Below, piece by piece: positions 1-12,425 of a stretch of DNA of 64,000 bases. The notes beneath the pieces are model-generated. The model saw only the letters and a list, made by a program, of their open reading frames with translations, did no database searches and had not been told where the DNA came from. How positions within the stretch are numbered: the stretch's first letter is position 1; the number at the start of each line of letters is the position of its first letter. The stretch lies in contig CM070623.1 in NCBI GenBank assembly GCA_036346255.1, positions 26,542,875 to 26,606,874 of the forward strand. Direction: 5' to 3'. This stretch comes from Ampelocalamus luodianensis (lineage: Eukaryota; Streptophyta; Magnoliopsida; Poales; Poaceae). The translations under genes and the position numbers were made by a program.

Positions 1-785
1 AATTTCGAGAGGTTGCGATTTCAAGTGGAATTTGGCTAAGTCTGGTGGCGGTCTAACTGGTAAGGAAGCGATCGACCGCCATCTTGGTGATCGACCGTTT
101 TGACTTAAGTTCTTGGCCTTCTTGGCAGCAATGTGTTGGGTGTTAGGTCAATCTCATGGGTGTCAGTGCATATGTGTTGCATGATGCATATTTTGACTAA
201 CGTGGGTCAAGTTGTGAAGAACTTGTTCCCGGTTTCGATTTGCTTGTCTATTGTTGTGCAGGTTGCTTGGTGGTCAACGACGGTCAACGGCGAGGATGAT
301 CGGGACTAGGCTTGGAGAGATGAGGTTCAGAACGATCGACGATGCCGGGAGAAGTCATTGGACTCAAGCATGGTGCAAGATGGACAAAGGTGACCGAACG
401 AGCAGTTCGGTGCGACGGGTTGGATCAAGCGGCGCGGGGGTCGGTGCAAGTGCCATAGTGGTTTCGGTGGGAGCCGGATGGGAGAGACTTGCCGACATGA
501 TGAGAGCCGTTGGATCAACCTACACGTGGCGAAGCATGCGACTGCTTCACGAAGATTGGACTCGATCTTTGAAGAAGGACCGAGAAGGGGTATTTTGGTA
601 ATTTTACCAAATACCGCCTTGGTGACCTTTTGCTAACCCGCGGCGCAAGACGGTGCGTGGAGAAGCGGATTAGGTCAAGAGGAGATGAAGACTGCGCTTT
701 AAAATGCGTGCGTGTGTAACCCGCTTGTTTTGAGCCTTAACGGGAGCCCATTAGGGAAGCTCTTCTAGAAGGTCTAAGCCTCTAC

Positions 786-794
786 TATAAATAG
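786..794 (+). promoter_or_regulatory. TATA box of copia-type LTR
   Basis: TATAAATAG followed by a purine-rich stretch and a leader-like sequence. This is the usual position for a U3/R promoter in an LTR. No start site can be fixed from the sequence. Confidence 0.5.
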
Positions 795-1392
795 AGGAGG
801 GAGGTGGCTGCACCCCCTCAACCCTTTCATTGTGTTTGAAACCCTAGTTTGCTTAGGGAGAGGATAAGTGGAGGTTAGGGTTCTAGAGAGTTGGATTTGA
901 TTTCGTGCTCATGTATTGAGTCTTTGTCCTCCATTGATGGAATGGCTGTAAACCAATACCATATCAAATCAATCCAAAGAAAGTTCTCTCAAAGATGAGT
1001 TCATTTGCTTTCTTTCTCTCTATTTGGTGATTTTAAGACTTTCTTTGATCCGCGAGTTTTTGGTTGATTTCTTGTTGTGATCTAACTTGCTGCAACATGT
1101 GGGAACCCATCTAGGATCATTTTGATCATCAATCACCCACGAGCAAGTCTCTAGATCAGATTTTGTTTTTGACTCAGTTTTTGAACCACCTTCACTCAAA
1201 TGGAAAAATGTCTGAACTTTGGCAAGGATCTTCACGATCGTTGCTTGGAATAGGTTCCTGACATCCTTGAGAAGATGTGTGTCAAGTTTCATGAGGTTTG
1301 GACGCACGAATCAAAAGTTAGCTCAATTTGCGTTTTGATTTTTCGTGTTGATTTCACTGTTCATTGAACTAGAGGTGTGACCGCCCGAGAGA

Positions 1393-1446
1393 GAGGTCCG
1401 ACCGCTAGGAGAGGTCCAACCACTAGGAGAGGTCCGACCGCTAGGC
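1393..1446. repeat. 18-bp minisatellite in copia LTR
   Basis: Three units of the pattern GAGGTCCGACCGCTAGGA start at 1393, 1411 and 1429. Degenerate versions (GGTCAGACCGCCC) continue to about 1495. Confidence 0.8.
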
Positions 1447-1682
1447 CAACCGGTCAGACCGCCCCCGTGAGAGGTCAGACCGCCCGAGACTTGGTGTTTT
1501 AGTTTTGTGTTGATTTTGCTTCGGGGTTTTGATTGGATTCAATACAAGTATTCCACTGTGCTTAATTAATTGATCTTCATAGTTTTCATAGCTATTGGAG
1601 TGAGATTCGTATTGAATTTGATTTGGGAGAAAAAGAATTTGTGCTCCTATTCACCCCCTCTAGTCGCCTTTTCGGTCCAACA

Positions 1683-2509
1683 AAAACAGAACTTTGTAAA
1701 TGCCTTGTCACGTGCTCTAGACTGCTTACTTAAGGTAGTGAGCGGTGGTATCGACGGATGCCAAACAAATTAGAGAAGTCGTGTCTTGTGGGTAAAGCTG
1801 TACAACCTCTGCAGAGTGTATAAAAACTATTCGAATAACCGTGTCCCCGGTTATGGACATGGCCGGAGATTTCACGCAAGGGGTAGATGTTTTCTTTAAA
1901 ATGGTGGAAATTGATGGTTTGGATGGAATGGTTGGGTTGATCTCTAGTTGTTTCAAAGAACTGAATTACCTATGTATTAATCTTTTAAATTATGCTTTCG
2001 ATCTACTTATTGTATTTACTGTCAATATTGCTTTCTGCAAAATAGCCATAAAGCTATCCTTGTCTAGCCTCGCATGAATAATAATTGCATACATTTCCCT
2101 ATGACTTGCTGAGTACATTCAATGTACTCACGGCTTGCGCCCTGTGTGATTAATCCCCACAGAAGAACCAGGGAACTCGGAGTATTATGAAGAGGAGTAT
2201 CTTGAAGACTTTGCAAACTAGGTCGCGTCTTCCACTCGATTGCCTGTGGGCATGTGGTGTGGCCTCCACGAGATATTATGTTTCCGCTGCAAGTTGTCTT
2301 TTGTTGCTAAGCCCTGTGTGGTGCACTCTGTAAGACTTGACCATAAAGTCCTTTTGCTACTAAGTAATATTAATTTATTCGCTTCATCGTTATTTTGTTG
2401 TATGGTTGTGAATACACCGATGTTGTAACTGTGCGAGCTAGCTACTGATCTGGGACTAGTTCAATATGCACAAAGGGTCCTAGGGTTGCATACCTGGGGT
2501 CCCGACATA
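1683..2509 (+). mobile_element. Gypsy LTR type A, 3' part
   Basis: This shares, in order, the blocks seen at the 3' end of the LTRs ending at 30974 and 46849: a GTGGGTAAAG-TTGTACAACCTCTGCAGAG box, the palindrome CTATTCGAATA (1827-1838), a TTGCTGAGTAC hairpin (2111-2129), and the terminal GGACTAG...GGGTCCCGACA. The left end is not resolved and abuts the copia LTR. The duplicated target was not found. Confidence 0.65.
2111..2129 (+). promoter_or_regulatory. Conserved LTR hairpin (GAGTACATT/AATGTACTC)
   Basis: A perfect 9-bp inverted repeat around a single C, directly after TTGCT. The same position in other LTRs of the window carries different but equally complementary arms. Confidence 0.6.
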
Positions 2510-4521
2510 AGGGAACCACAACCTATTCAATTAATACAATTCCAAAATGATTGAATCATGAAATGGAATGAAGTGCTTCTCAAGTGCAACAGTCTCATGT
2601 TCTACTTTCTTCCCAAAGTATACCGTCATCAACGTTCACCTAAAACATTAAATAAACAAGCGTGAGTCCAAGACTCAGCAAGTACAAACATGACAATAAC
2701 CTAAATCTCATAAACATACTATGAATTTAACACAAGCAGCTATCCACAATAATATCATAACTATTTACTTTTACTGCCATGCAATGCATATGCTACAAAT
2801 GCATATTTTTTCTCTTTGCATTTACCGGTAATGCGGAGTATGTATCCATCGATGCATACCCATGCATGTGCCTTCAACACAGGGACCTCAAGCCCACACT
2901 CCACGAGTGTGGGGACCTCATGCTCGTCTAATACATGACGAAGACCTCAAACTTCTCATTACTTGGCTACAACGTAGACCAAACCTCAAGGATCAAAGAA
3001 TGATGCAAATGAATGATGCAATAATTAATTTAACTTTAACAACATTATCATGTCATCCCCATGGTATTTGCATCAATATATCATAATCACATTTAAGCAA
3101 TAAAAATCTCGCCATGTCATCTCCAAGGTAGTTGCATTATCAACTCAATCTTACTCTTTTCATCAACAATACCATGACACTAAAATAACTTACCAACATA
3201 TTATTTTATCACATGGCAATAAATCAACAAGACAATGACAAACACCCGTTATCACCCTTATACATGTACTTGCCTCAACCGTAAAGTTTGACGATGAGAA
3301 GAGGGCACTACCCCCGGATTCACACCACCACCTGAACATTTAATAAACACACTAAAGGGACATTTCAGAGCATACAACAATATATATAAAAAAATTACAT
3401 AACTATCTACGCTCCCTAGCACAACCAAAAACATCGTTCCCCATGAACATCGTTCTGTCTCAAAACAGGGCAATCCTCTTCCAAAAATCGTATCATTTCT
3501 TCTGCTTATCCAAAAGGGTGTTCTCAAATTTTCTGAAAAGCTTACTGAATTACCCACATTAATCTAGTTGGTCAGATCCCCTAATTTTATCATTTACTAA
3601 ATTTACTAAACAGCTTATTACGACTGCCAGAATCTGGTAGATATTCTAGACAGCAGAACTAAAACCTTCATAACTTTCAGTACATTTATCCAAAAATTAC
3701 GTTCTTTAGCTCTCTTGAAACCTTATTAAATCACCTACAATATTCATGTTGGTGAGATCCTCTAATTACTTCGTTAACTAATTTTTATCATCCAATTACT
3801 ACAACCTGCCAGAATCCTGACAGAACCTCTGGACAGCAGTGTTGTAAAATTCATAACTCAAGATCCGTTCATCCAAACGACGTGATACAGGATTCTATTG
3901 AAAGCTAAATACATTACCCACAAATCTCTAGGAGATGGCTAGATCAAATTGCACCATTATAGAACCTAAAACTACAGTGCGACCAGATCAACAGAAAACC
4001 GATCTGCTACCTGAAACTACAGTTTTGTCCCCTTCGGTTAATAACTCATATCTCACCAACCATAGATAATTATTGCATGCAAATTGGTAGGAATGTATTT
4101 ACACGAGTTCTCTACAAGTTTTAAAAATTTTAGCCCAATCCATGATTGTTTCACGACTCAAATAGAAGATCTACCAAAACTGCTTTGAGTTAAAACTGCT
4201 GTAGTCCAAGCTGGCAAAACCCCTCTTAAAACAGGTGCTCCTCTCAACTAATCCTCAATCCAACCATAAAAATAGAAGATAAACAAGTCAATAATAGACT
4301 GACCAAGTTTGAACCTGATCGGATATCGCTTGATGCTCCGATCGATGAATTGATGAAGACTATGTAGTCGGGTAGTGAAGGGGGCAGCGGCTGGAAAGGG
4401 GGAGGAAGGGGGGTGGCGGCTGGAAAATGAGGGAGGGAGGGAGTGGCGCATGGAGGGTGATGGGTTAGGGTTTGGCTGCCCCTCCCCCCTTCCTGGGCTA
4501 GTTTCCCTTAGGCCAAGGCTG
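2510..4521 (-). mobile_element. Gypsy LTR relic, type C, minus strand
   Basis: Read on the minus strand, this carries the same series of motifs as the plus-strand LTR at 33561-35155: a TGAGTC/GACTCA hairpin (2663-2677), a TGCATACC-CATTACCGGTAAAATGC-like box (about 2820-2870) and the CCCACACTC/GAGTGTGGG hairpin (2893-2913). Both outer ends look truncated by the neighbouring A-type LTRs. No coding potential is supported; the ORF 4375-4686 is a purine-rich shadow. Confidence 0.55.
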
Positions 4522-4928
4522 CTTGTACTGCTTAACCAACCATCTAGCTCTAGCATCACAAATCAAATAAACCAAGCCTCGAGATATGTATACTTCCCAG
4601 AACTGCAGTATACACACCTCTTCACAAAATTATGCATCAACTCCATTCTAAGCATAGAATCCAAACATCACGATATTAAACAGTAGACAATAAAGTAGAG
4701 TTATTACAACAGAGGTCGACCGGCCAAAATACAACAGATAACTAAATAAACAGCGGAAGCAAAAGTGCCATAAGATGGCTATAAACAAAGCCAACCAGTG
4801 TACCTTAGCCCACAAGGTAACCAACCGGACCGCCAAGCTAGTCGTCCCAAAACCCGCACATCTCACAGAAGTAAGGCCCTTGGGGCTCACCTGCCTCCTC
4901 TGCAACAAAAACATTAAGCAAAGCAAAT

Positions 4929-4953
4929 GAGTACAAAAATTATTTTTGTACTC
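4929..4953 (-). promoter_or_regulatory. Conserved LTR hairpin (11-bp stem)
   Basis: GAGTACAAAAA, loop TTA, then TTTTTGTACTC: an 11-bp perfect stem. This is the equivalent position to the hairpins at 2111, 46454, 51751 and 60876. Confidence 0.65.
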
Positions 4954-5286
4954 GCAAGACTGACGTGTGGACTAGCAGACCTATGCATAACTACATGCAG
5001 GCTTATTTGAGTGGAGGCTGTATGGCTCAATTTAGCACAAAGCAAACTTTATTTGCAATAACATAATACATTCAAAAGCAAGTTGGCAATTCATTTTTAT
5101 TTTTGAAATAACAGCAACAGAAATAACAGTAAGTAGATGACAACATCCTGGAAGTGACTAACCCATTAGTCACCACGACCATAGCATGAATTACCCATTC
5201 ATGCCACCCAAGTCAAGTTTTAACAAAAAGGTTGTAGTCTAACTCTTGAAAAGCTTACCCAAGCGTGTCCATAACCTAGGACGAGG

Positions 5287-5298
5287 CTATTCGAATAG
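5287..5298. promoter_or_regulatory. Conserved 12-bp palindrome CTATTCGAATAG
   Basis: A perfect palindrome preceded by CCTAGGACGAGG. The same site occurs in every A-type LTR of the window. Confidence 0.6.
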
Positions 5299-8200
5299 TT
5301 TTAACCCTGCAGGGGTGTACCAATGTACCCACACTTCAGACCGCCTTTAAGCCACAAAAGCACACTACCGAAGGTATGCCGGCACGGCTAAGTCCTACGA
5401 GACATTCCCAATATTGTCTATTAACTACGAGCCGCTCGTACGGATAAATCCATACGCTTACATGGTAAAGCCGAAAAGACAACCACCCACTCAGGGTAAA
5501 GCTTTTCGGACAACTACCATGCTCCCATCACCTTCCCTCCTGCGACCCCCTACGACTCGGAGTCAACACACGCCAAGGTACTAAGTCAAGAGAGGTCCCA
5601 TACCCTCTAGTGTGGTTAGCACGCAAAATTGCCTGGATAACAGATACTCACAAGATGTTCGGTCCTTAATTGACCTGGGCACCATTCCAGTCACACCCAA
5701 AAGATCACACCAACTTACCATTGTGCCCAAGTCCAAATCGTTTTTGTTTTCATTTTTAGTTTTGCAATTTAAACATAGCACAACGCCAAAACATAATGAT
5801 CATAATAATTTTAGGTGATCAAGATCATCGACTAAGTCAATGATCGCCTAGTACTACCGATAGCTAAGCATGGCTAAGCAATGTTGTTTCGCGAATCTAC
5901 TAAGTGACAAGAGTTCATCCAACGGACTCTAATCACAGCAAATAACCTAGGTTCAGGTAGTAGAGGGTACTCATTTACCTACAGATCATGCATCTAAATG
6001 ATTAACTAATCGATTTAACAGCAAATTAGCAATGCATACATACAGTTGAAAACAAAATATTAGACTTCAAATATAATAGGATTAACATGATCAAACTGCT
6101 TTCCTGGTTGCTGCTGCTCAATATGTTGCTGAGGCTCACTCTCGATAATACCAGAATCGTCGCAATCTATCGATCGAGCAAAACGAGCAAATAAGAACAA
6201 ATAACACCGACAAAACCAAAATTCAAATTAATCTAATGAGCACAAATTCACACAGCAGCTAGAGCATGATTTAACAAAATTTTAGAAACAGAGAACATTT
6301 TATTTGGAGCTAAAGAGAATTTCCTAAGAATTTTCTAAGCTAGAAATGCATAAAAACATCATTTAATTAATTAACAAAAATTTAAGAACAGAGACATATT
6401 TAAAATTTATTATGGTAAATAGCACATTAAAAATGAAAATTTACAAAATTGGATTCATTCGATTTGGAGCAAAAATGAAATAGATATGAATTTTCTAAGT
6501 TAAATGATTTATCAGTGCAACAGAAATTCAATTCGGAAATTTACTAAAAGCATTAACTCCTTTTTCACGGCGCTCAATGAGCCATCACATCGATCGGTGG
6601 GATCGAGCACAACACGACGGTCGACCTCGACCAATTTCACGAAGGTGACGTTGACAACGTATTCTACGAATACGCCCTGAGTTTATTCCAAGCGTATTCT
6701 AAAAACGCGCGAGCTCGTCCGACAACGGAGGAGCTCCGACCGTGACTTCGCCAGGCGCCTCGCCGGCGAAGGAGAGCTCGTCGGTGCCGGACTAGGACAA
6801 AAATGGAACCTAGATGATATGGCGCACCCGCAGGCACCGGTGGTCAGGTCGGAGGTGACCCGACGCGACGGCGCGACGGCGAGGGGCGGAGTACAGGCTA
6901 CGGTGAAAACGACAATTCCAAACCAGCAACACTAATCACGAACTAGCGCGCGCTAAAGCTACTCTAAGGACCTACGAACTTACTGGGATGATGCGGTGAG
7001 GATGGTTCGGCCGGAGATGAGCTGGCGGCGATGGACCGCGGCGGCGCCAAGGGTGCCACTGAGGAGGGAACAATCTGAGCAAAAACAGGAGAAATGGGAG
7101 GTGGAAATAGCTCGAGTGAGTGCACGAGATGGTGCTAGCGCGGGCAAAAGCTCTAGGAAACAACTCACCGGCGATGAGGACGAAGATTCAAACTTTCGAC
7201 CGAGGAAGAGGGAAGTTGAAATTCGACGGCTCCTGTGAATAAAACTCCAAATTAGTTGAGGGGAAACAAAAATGATGAGCTGGAACACAAGATGACGCGC
7301 AAGGAAGAGAACGAGCTTCACTGGTTGCGGTAATGACACAGCGGCGGCGGCACGGCCGTGCACCAGAGCTCACGCACTCGCTTGGTTTGAGCTCAGAGGA
7401 AACAGAGGGAGGTAGGGGATAGCTTTATGGCGTCCAAAGGAGGAAGAGGAACCCTCGGGTGTCCTTAAATAGGGGAAAGGCGGAGAAACGCGAGAGGCGG
7501 AGCTCTCGGCATTGATGCGCTCAGGAGCGGTGACGGCGAGCTGGTGAGGGAAATGATGGGCGATAAATGCCGCGTAGGACATGGGCTCGCAGCGGCAGAT
7601 GCGACCGAGGTGAGGCGCGAGAGAAAACCGGGAACGGTGGATGGACAGCACGGTGAGGTGGCGCTCATGCACGTCGCCGACGGCACTCGGCTCTCAGTCG
7701 CGAGGTAGGTGATGGCCTGACGAGTGGGGCCCGCCCGTCAGCGACAGTAGCGAAGCGGCGCGAGCCGGAACCAAGTGTGGCGCGATCAGCTGGCCTAACT
7801 CGATCAAGATGACGCCGACCGCTAGATCTAAAATGGACGGTTGAGATTCAGCGGTGCAAATGGACGGTCCGAATAGATCGGGCGCACGTGGGTCGTGCGA
7901 TCTGCATCGGACGGTCGCGAGCCATCGGGCTCGGGCGGTGCAGCTAGTTGGTGCGGTCGAGCCGAGCGGCGCGGTCGGACTCGAGTCCGAGTTCGAGTCC
8001 GAGCCCGATAAAAAGTGATTCCAGAATTTGATTTTTAAAAGGCTGAGAAGATTGAGGAATTTTTAGAGGTAGCTACAAAGCTCCAAAAATTCCGAAATTT
8101 TTATGGTAACACGTTTGGACAGATAAAAACCTTTCATAATTTTTCCAGAAATTTTTATGCACTGCATTGTTCCCGAGAAAAATCACAAGCTGCTGCCCTA

Positions 8201-8520
8201 GGGATTTGACCAGAATTCAAACTAGTTTGACTTGCTCTTTTGAAATAGCAAACAAAATCTAAAAATTGAGAGATTTTGCAGAGAGGGTACTAGGATGGTC
8301 AAGAAGATAGGAAAAATACTTCCAGAGGATGATCACAACAATTAGAGTTGAAAATTTTATAGACAACAACTTCCATCACAAGAGACATGGTCCTTAGAAT
8401 ATAGAAATTGTTAGGGGAAAATTTTAGAAAATTTCCAAATGATTTCATGAGGCAACAACAGTTTTAATTTATCCTCATAATATTACATTTGAAACATAAA
8501 CCATTCTTTGGGATGTTACA

Positions 8521-10610
8521 AATAGCCTCCTAAAAATTAGTTAGATCATCGGTACTAACATGAAGAGCAAATGAAACATGGTCTTCATACTCGAATCTCT
8601 TTGGAGCTTTCACATTAGTGCGTCGCTATCTATCTCTTGCCAATTGAAAATTATGCAAATCCTCTGAAGTGGAATTTGGAGGTAGTGTGTGCGAATTGTG
8701 AGTCCTTGAACTATGTTCTAACTCTATCTGCACCATATCTGATCCTCCAATCTCCTATGCCACCTCCTCTTTGTTTTGTTGTAACATTGATTTCTCATCA
8801 AAGACAAACATCTCTGCTCATCACTACCTTCTTTGATGTCGGATCCCAAAGCTTATACCCTTTAACACCTTTGTTGAAACCCAGAAAAATACACTTTGTT
8901 GATTTTACATCATGCTTCGACTGTTCATCAGCTGGTATATTATATAAGTTGGGCAACCAAAAATTCTTAGATTAGTAAAATCAACCAAATTATCAGTCCA
9001 TACCTCCTCTACTACCTTACCATCCAAAGATGCACGTGGTGATATGTTTATGAGATGGCACGTCATGTTTACAGCCTCTGCCCAAAAATATTTAGGAAGC
9101 CCTGCATTCAACCTTAAGTATCTTGCTTGTTCACAAATAATCATGTTCATCCTTTCTACTACACCATTTTGCTATGGTGTTTTTTGCACTGTAAAATGCC
9201 GCTGAATACCATGCTCCTCATAATATCTCTAAAACTGTGAATCAGTAAATTCAGTATTATTATCAGATCTCAGATACTTTACCTTCCTGCCTGTTTGGTT
9301 TTTCACCTCAGCTTTCCACACCTTGAATGTGGTAAACACTTTAGATTTCTGCTTTATGAAATACACCCACACCTTGCGGGAAAAATCATCAATAAAAGTA
9401 ACAAAATATTGAGCTCCACCCATTGACGGTCTCCTAGTTGGCCTCTACACATCAGAGTGTACACAATCAAATATTCCTTCTGTTTCATATTTGCCACTTG
9501 AGAAGCTGACCTTAGACTGTTTTTAAGAACACAAAATTTACAGAAATCTAACTCGCAACTTTTAATTCCTATCAATAGGTCTCTCTTATGCAACTTCGTC
9601 ATCTTATGAACACTAAGATGGCCCAACCGCATATGCCAAAGTTTTGTCATATCATTATATGACTCCACTGAACTAACTCTACCTATAATAGTGCTCCCTA
9701 GCAATATGTAAATATTCCCAGCAGGTCTCCCACCCTTCATCACAGTCAATACACTTTTACAAATTTTTATGGTTTCCTTTATCAGCTTTATAAGTAAGAC
9801 CACTATTATGTAAGGAACCTAGAGAGATCAGATTCTTCTTCAACCCTGGTATATGCCTAACATCACATATTGTTCTAACAATACCATCATACATCTTGAT
9901 TTTAACTTCACCTATCCCGACAATAATATGGTATGTATCATCACCAACGTAAATAGAATCGAAATTACCTTATCTGTATGAAGTGAACCACTCCTATGAA
10001 GTGAACCACTCCCTGTTAGGCGTGATGTGATACCAGCACCTCGAATCAAGAATCTATGCATCTATCAACCGACCGTTTGAAATTGAGAGAACATCTGCAT
10101 CACTACTATCCGAGTTATTTTTCCTAGCCATATTGACGGTCTTCTCATCGCGCTTCCCACCATTATGTTCTTTCAATTTTGGACAATCCCTCTTCATATG
10201 CCCCATCTCCTTGCACTTGTAGCACTTGATATTCTTTCTACTCCTTGACTTTGATCTGGATTTATGCCTTCTAGATCTCTCCTTGTTTTGTTTCCTCTAC
10301 TTCCATTGATTATGCGTCAATATGGCCACGATAATCTCATCAACCTATCACCTTGAGAGCTCTCCCCTGCGTTCAGCTTCCGTTGATTATTCGTCAACAG
10401 GGCTACGGTAATCTCATCAACCTTGATAGTATTTTTCCTATATGTCAGAGTGGTGACCAAGGGTTCATAGGAAGGTGGCAATGAACAGAACAAACCTTAT
10501 CTTTATCTGCGATCTTCACCTCTAGACGCCCTAGATCAGTGATCACTTGATTGAAGACATTCACATGCTGTGCAAGATCAGAACCCTCCCTGATGAGGGC
10601 ATCCCTAACA
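8521..10610 (-). pseudogene. Ty1/copia gag-pol fragment (gag, zinc knuckle, protease, GAG_pre-integrase, integrase)
   Basis: On the minus strand, from right to left: a UBN2-type gag segment with 'VNVFNQVITDL' (10460-10610); a CCHC zinc knuckle reading CYKCKEMGHMKRDC (about 10185-10215); a protease site ILDS followed by R where DSG is expected (about 10030-10060); the GAG_pre-integrase motif 'LWHMRLGHLS' (about 9600-9650); the integrase core with 'FIDDFSRKVWVYF' (about 9360-9405) and 'NTEFTDSQF'; and the downstream 'KGYKLWDP' linker near 8840-8870. Stops and frameshifts break the frame several times. RT and RNase H are absent because the element ends at the A-type LTR at 8520. It belongs with the gag start, PBS and LTR at 11646-12425. 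Non-functional relic. Confidence 0.85.
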
Positions 10611-10982
10611 CTGATACATCTTTCCCTATTGGTGGTCACGCACATACTGAGATGGACGCCATAAGTGAAGCTACAAATAATACAAGTGCAGAAGTGCATG
10701 TTGGTCCACTGACTAGAGCAAGAGCTAAACTTCTAAATCAACAGGTGCTTTTGTTTTTTAATGAATCTTCTATTTTCATTGATGAGAATTGGGTACTACC
10801 TCATGCAAATGTTTTGTGTATTCTCAGGTTTGAACATTGTGAAGCCTTTGGAACTGAGAGGGAGGAGAGGGAGGCCGGAGCCAAAGCAATGGAGGAGAAG
10901 CTCACGTGGGTCAACTAAGAGGAGAAAGGCCCAAGAATTCGAGCCCAATTCGGATCCTCCACAAGTCCAACCGAAATTCATC
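10611..10982 (+). pseudogene. 3' end of a gypsy polyprotein inserted in copia gag
   Basis: The plus-strand frame to 10918 contains VGPLTRARAKLLNQQ, a motif typical of the extreme C-terminus of grass gypsy polyproteins just before the 3' LTR. Upstream pol domains are missing, so this is a 5'-truncated element. It lies between two pieces of one copia gag: the frame ending 'YGLKMWE' at 11646 and the frame restarting near 10610. The insertion is in the opposite orientation to its host. Confidence 0.65.
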
Positions 10983-11645
10983 TGATAATCAACTCAGAAT
11001 TCAATTCGGATTCGGTTCGGGACAGCCCAACAGGGCTGTAATAAAAAGGCCATAACTTTTGCATACGAAGTCCGATTGAGGTGTTCTTGGACTTGTTTGA
11101 AAGCTTATTCCAAGGCCCACACAATGGGTATGGCCCCAACTTCAGACGACGTATGGTCGCGCCGCTATGACCGAAACAATGTGACGAATTTAAGTTAGGT
11201 TTTCCTTTTTGTGTGTTTTTGGGTCTTAGCCGAATTAGAGTTTGATTCGGCGTGTGTAGCCGGCCCTAGGCCGTGCGTGAGTCGTGGAGGGCGCCTTAAG
11301 TACCCTTGCCCTCCTTTGTATCCATCGCACGGCTTTATGCATAAGATTGAAACATAGCTATTGTTTGTTCTTTCGACACCGAGTTCATGCGAGGACTTTG
11401 AGAGAGAATTAGGCGATCCATTGTTTTGTTTCGCAATCCAGGTCAAGCCGTCGCTCCATTGGGAATTGGGACTTGGTGTTCGCTCGCTCGTGGTCTCGCG
11501 ACGAACAACTACCCGGTGTGTTTTGGGCGTATTCCGAAGAGTTGAGGATTCGTGCATTGGCACGAGTGTTCAGCTAGCGACATCGCCTACTTCGCATCAA
11601 CTATCCACGGTTCCTCACTGAGAAGATCGGGTCTCCCCCGTATCA
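10983..11645 (+). mobile_element. Gypsy LTR type B (TGATAA...CGTATCA)
   Basis: It starts TGATAATCAACTC and ends CCCCCGTATCA, giving 5-bp inverted ends TGATA/TATCA. Internal blocks CATAACTTTTGCATACG and GAAGATCGGG are shared with the minus-strand LTR at 24951-25657. Length 663 bp. The right junction falls exactly where the copia gag frame resumes (11646), fixing that end. The left internal end is truncated, so no target duplication can be scored. Confidence 0.65.
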
Positions 11646-11997
11646 CTCCCACATCTTCAGCCCGTATAACCTCTGCTTCAGATACAGCTTGTTCGTCGGG
11701 GATTTGGATATAAACTGAGTCTGCAACTTATCCCAGATTTCTTTCGGCGAGGTCATATCCATCACATGATACATAACCTGATCCGAAAGACACAATCGTA
11801 TGATCATGGCTGCCTGCTCCTTTAACCCCCCCAATCATCATCCTCCATCGTCTTTGGCTTTGCTTCGCGCAGCCCTTTGGAACAACCCTGCTGCGCCAAC
11901 AGATCCTTCACCTTCGTCTGCTACAATCCGAAGTTACTAGTCTCGTCGAACTTCACCACTTCGAATCTGGCACTTTGCGTCGCCATCTCAACCTCAC
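11646..11997 (-). pseudogene. Copia gag N-terminal part
   Basis: The minus-strand frame 11643-11834 reads typical UBN2 gag: 'WDKLQTQF' and 'NKLYLKQRLYGLKM'. It continues, after the inserted gypsy LTR, with the gag segment near 10600. The region 11835-11997 is the frameshifted start of gag next to the PBS. Confidence 0.75.
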
Positions 11998-12009
11998 TCT
12001 GATACCAAT
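11998..12009 (-). other. Primer-binding site of copia element
   Basis: The minus strand reads ATTGGTATCAGA immediately inside the LTR. This is the usual initiator-methionine tRNA complement of plant LTR elements. Confidence 0.8.
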
Positions 12010-12425
12010 TGTTGGAACCGACGACATCCCTTTGCTCTAGAGAATAATCACAACAAGCACACAAGAGACACGAGAATTTGTTTACGAGGTTCAACAAATC
12101 CTACGTCCCCGAGAGCCGAATCGCGGCGTCTCCATCCATATGAGGAGTTTTTTCTTCTTCTGATTAGGGTTACAAGATGTCGGCGATACATATTTATACC
12201 CCGATTACATGTTCGACTTAGACTCATATTCCGTACTGCAGGAGGCCGCACCCCCAAGCCCACAATATTTCGAGGTATAAGCGTATCGCAGGTGGCAACT
12301 ATGTCTCCCTTGTAGGACTGTGTCCGGAATGTATACGTTGCGCTCGCACTTTCCGAACACAACCCCTTCCTCACTTTCCGAACACAACCCCTTCCTTTTA
12401 CCTTGTCGTATATAAGCCGTAGACA
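12010..12425 (-). mobile_element. 5' LTR of copia element (minus strand)
   Basis: 416 bp with ends TGTTGGAACC...GTAGACA on the plus strand, so TGTCTAC...CCAACA in element orientation. It sits next to the PBS. A TATATA motif near 12410 would be the U3 promoter. The matching 3' LTR is lost to the left. Confidence 0.7.

Larger units (their letters stand above)
1..1682 (+). mobile_element. Ty1/copia-type LTR, right-hand part
   Basis: The stretch ends with the hallmark of many grass copia LTRs, a 'CTATTCACCCCCTCTAGTCG' block (about 1648-1667) followed by TCCAACA at 1682. A TATA box (TATAAATAG, 786-794) lies in a region with promoter and leader character. No primer-binding site follows 1682, so this is a solo or truncated LTR, and its left end is outside the window. 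Short ORFs here (for example 251-601) have no recognisable product. The LTR assignment rests on the terminal signature, not on a second copy. Confidence 0.6.
4522..8520 (-). mobile_element. Gypsy LTR type A, nearly full length, minus strand
   Basis: Colinear with the 4.3-kb LTR at 51315-55646. It starts inside the block CTTAACCAACC, then carries CCTAGCATCACAAATCAAATAAA-like sequence, the hairpin 4929-4953, the palindrome at 5287-5298, an AT-rich middle, a GC-rich block (about 6550-8000) and the terminal GGGATGTTACA at 8520. About 20-30 bp of the outer left end is missing. It probably truncated the copia element to its right, whose reading frame stops exactly at 8521. The ORFs in the GC-rich block (6972-7686) are LTR sequence, not genes. 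Confidence 0.75.

Noticed and set aside
251..601. 116-aa ORF near the window start
   Set aside because: No recognisable motif, embedded in copia-type LTR sequence upstream of its TATA box.
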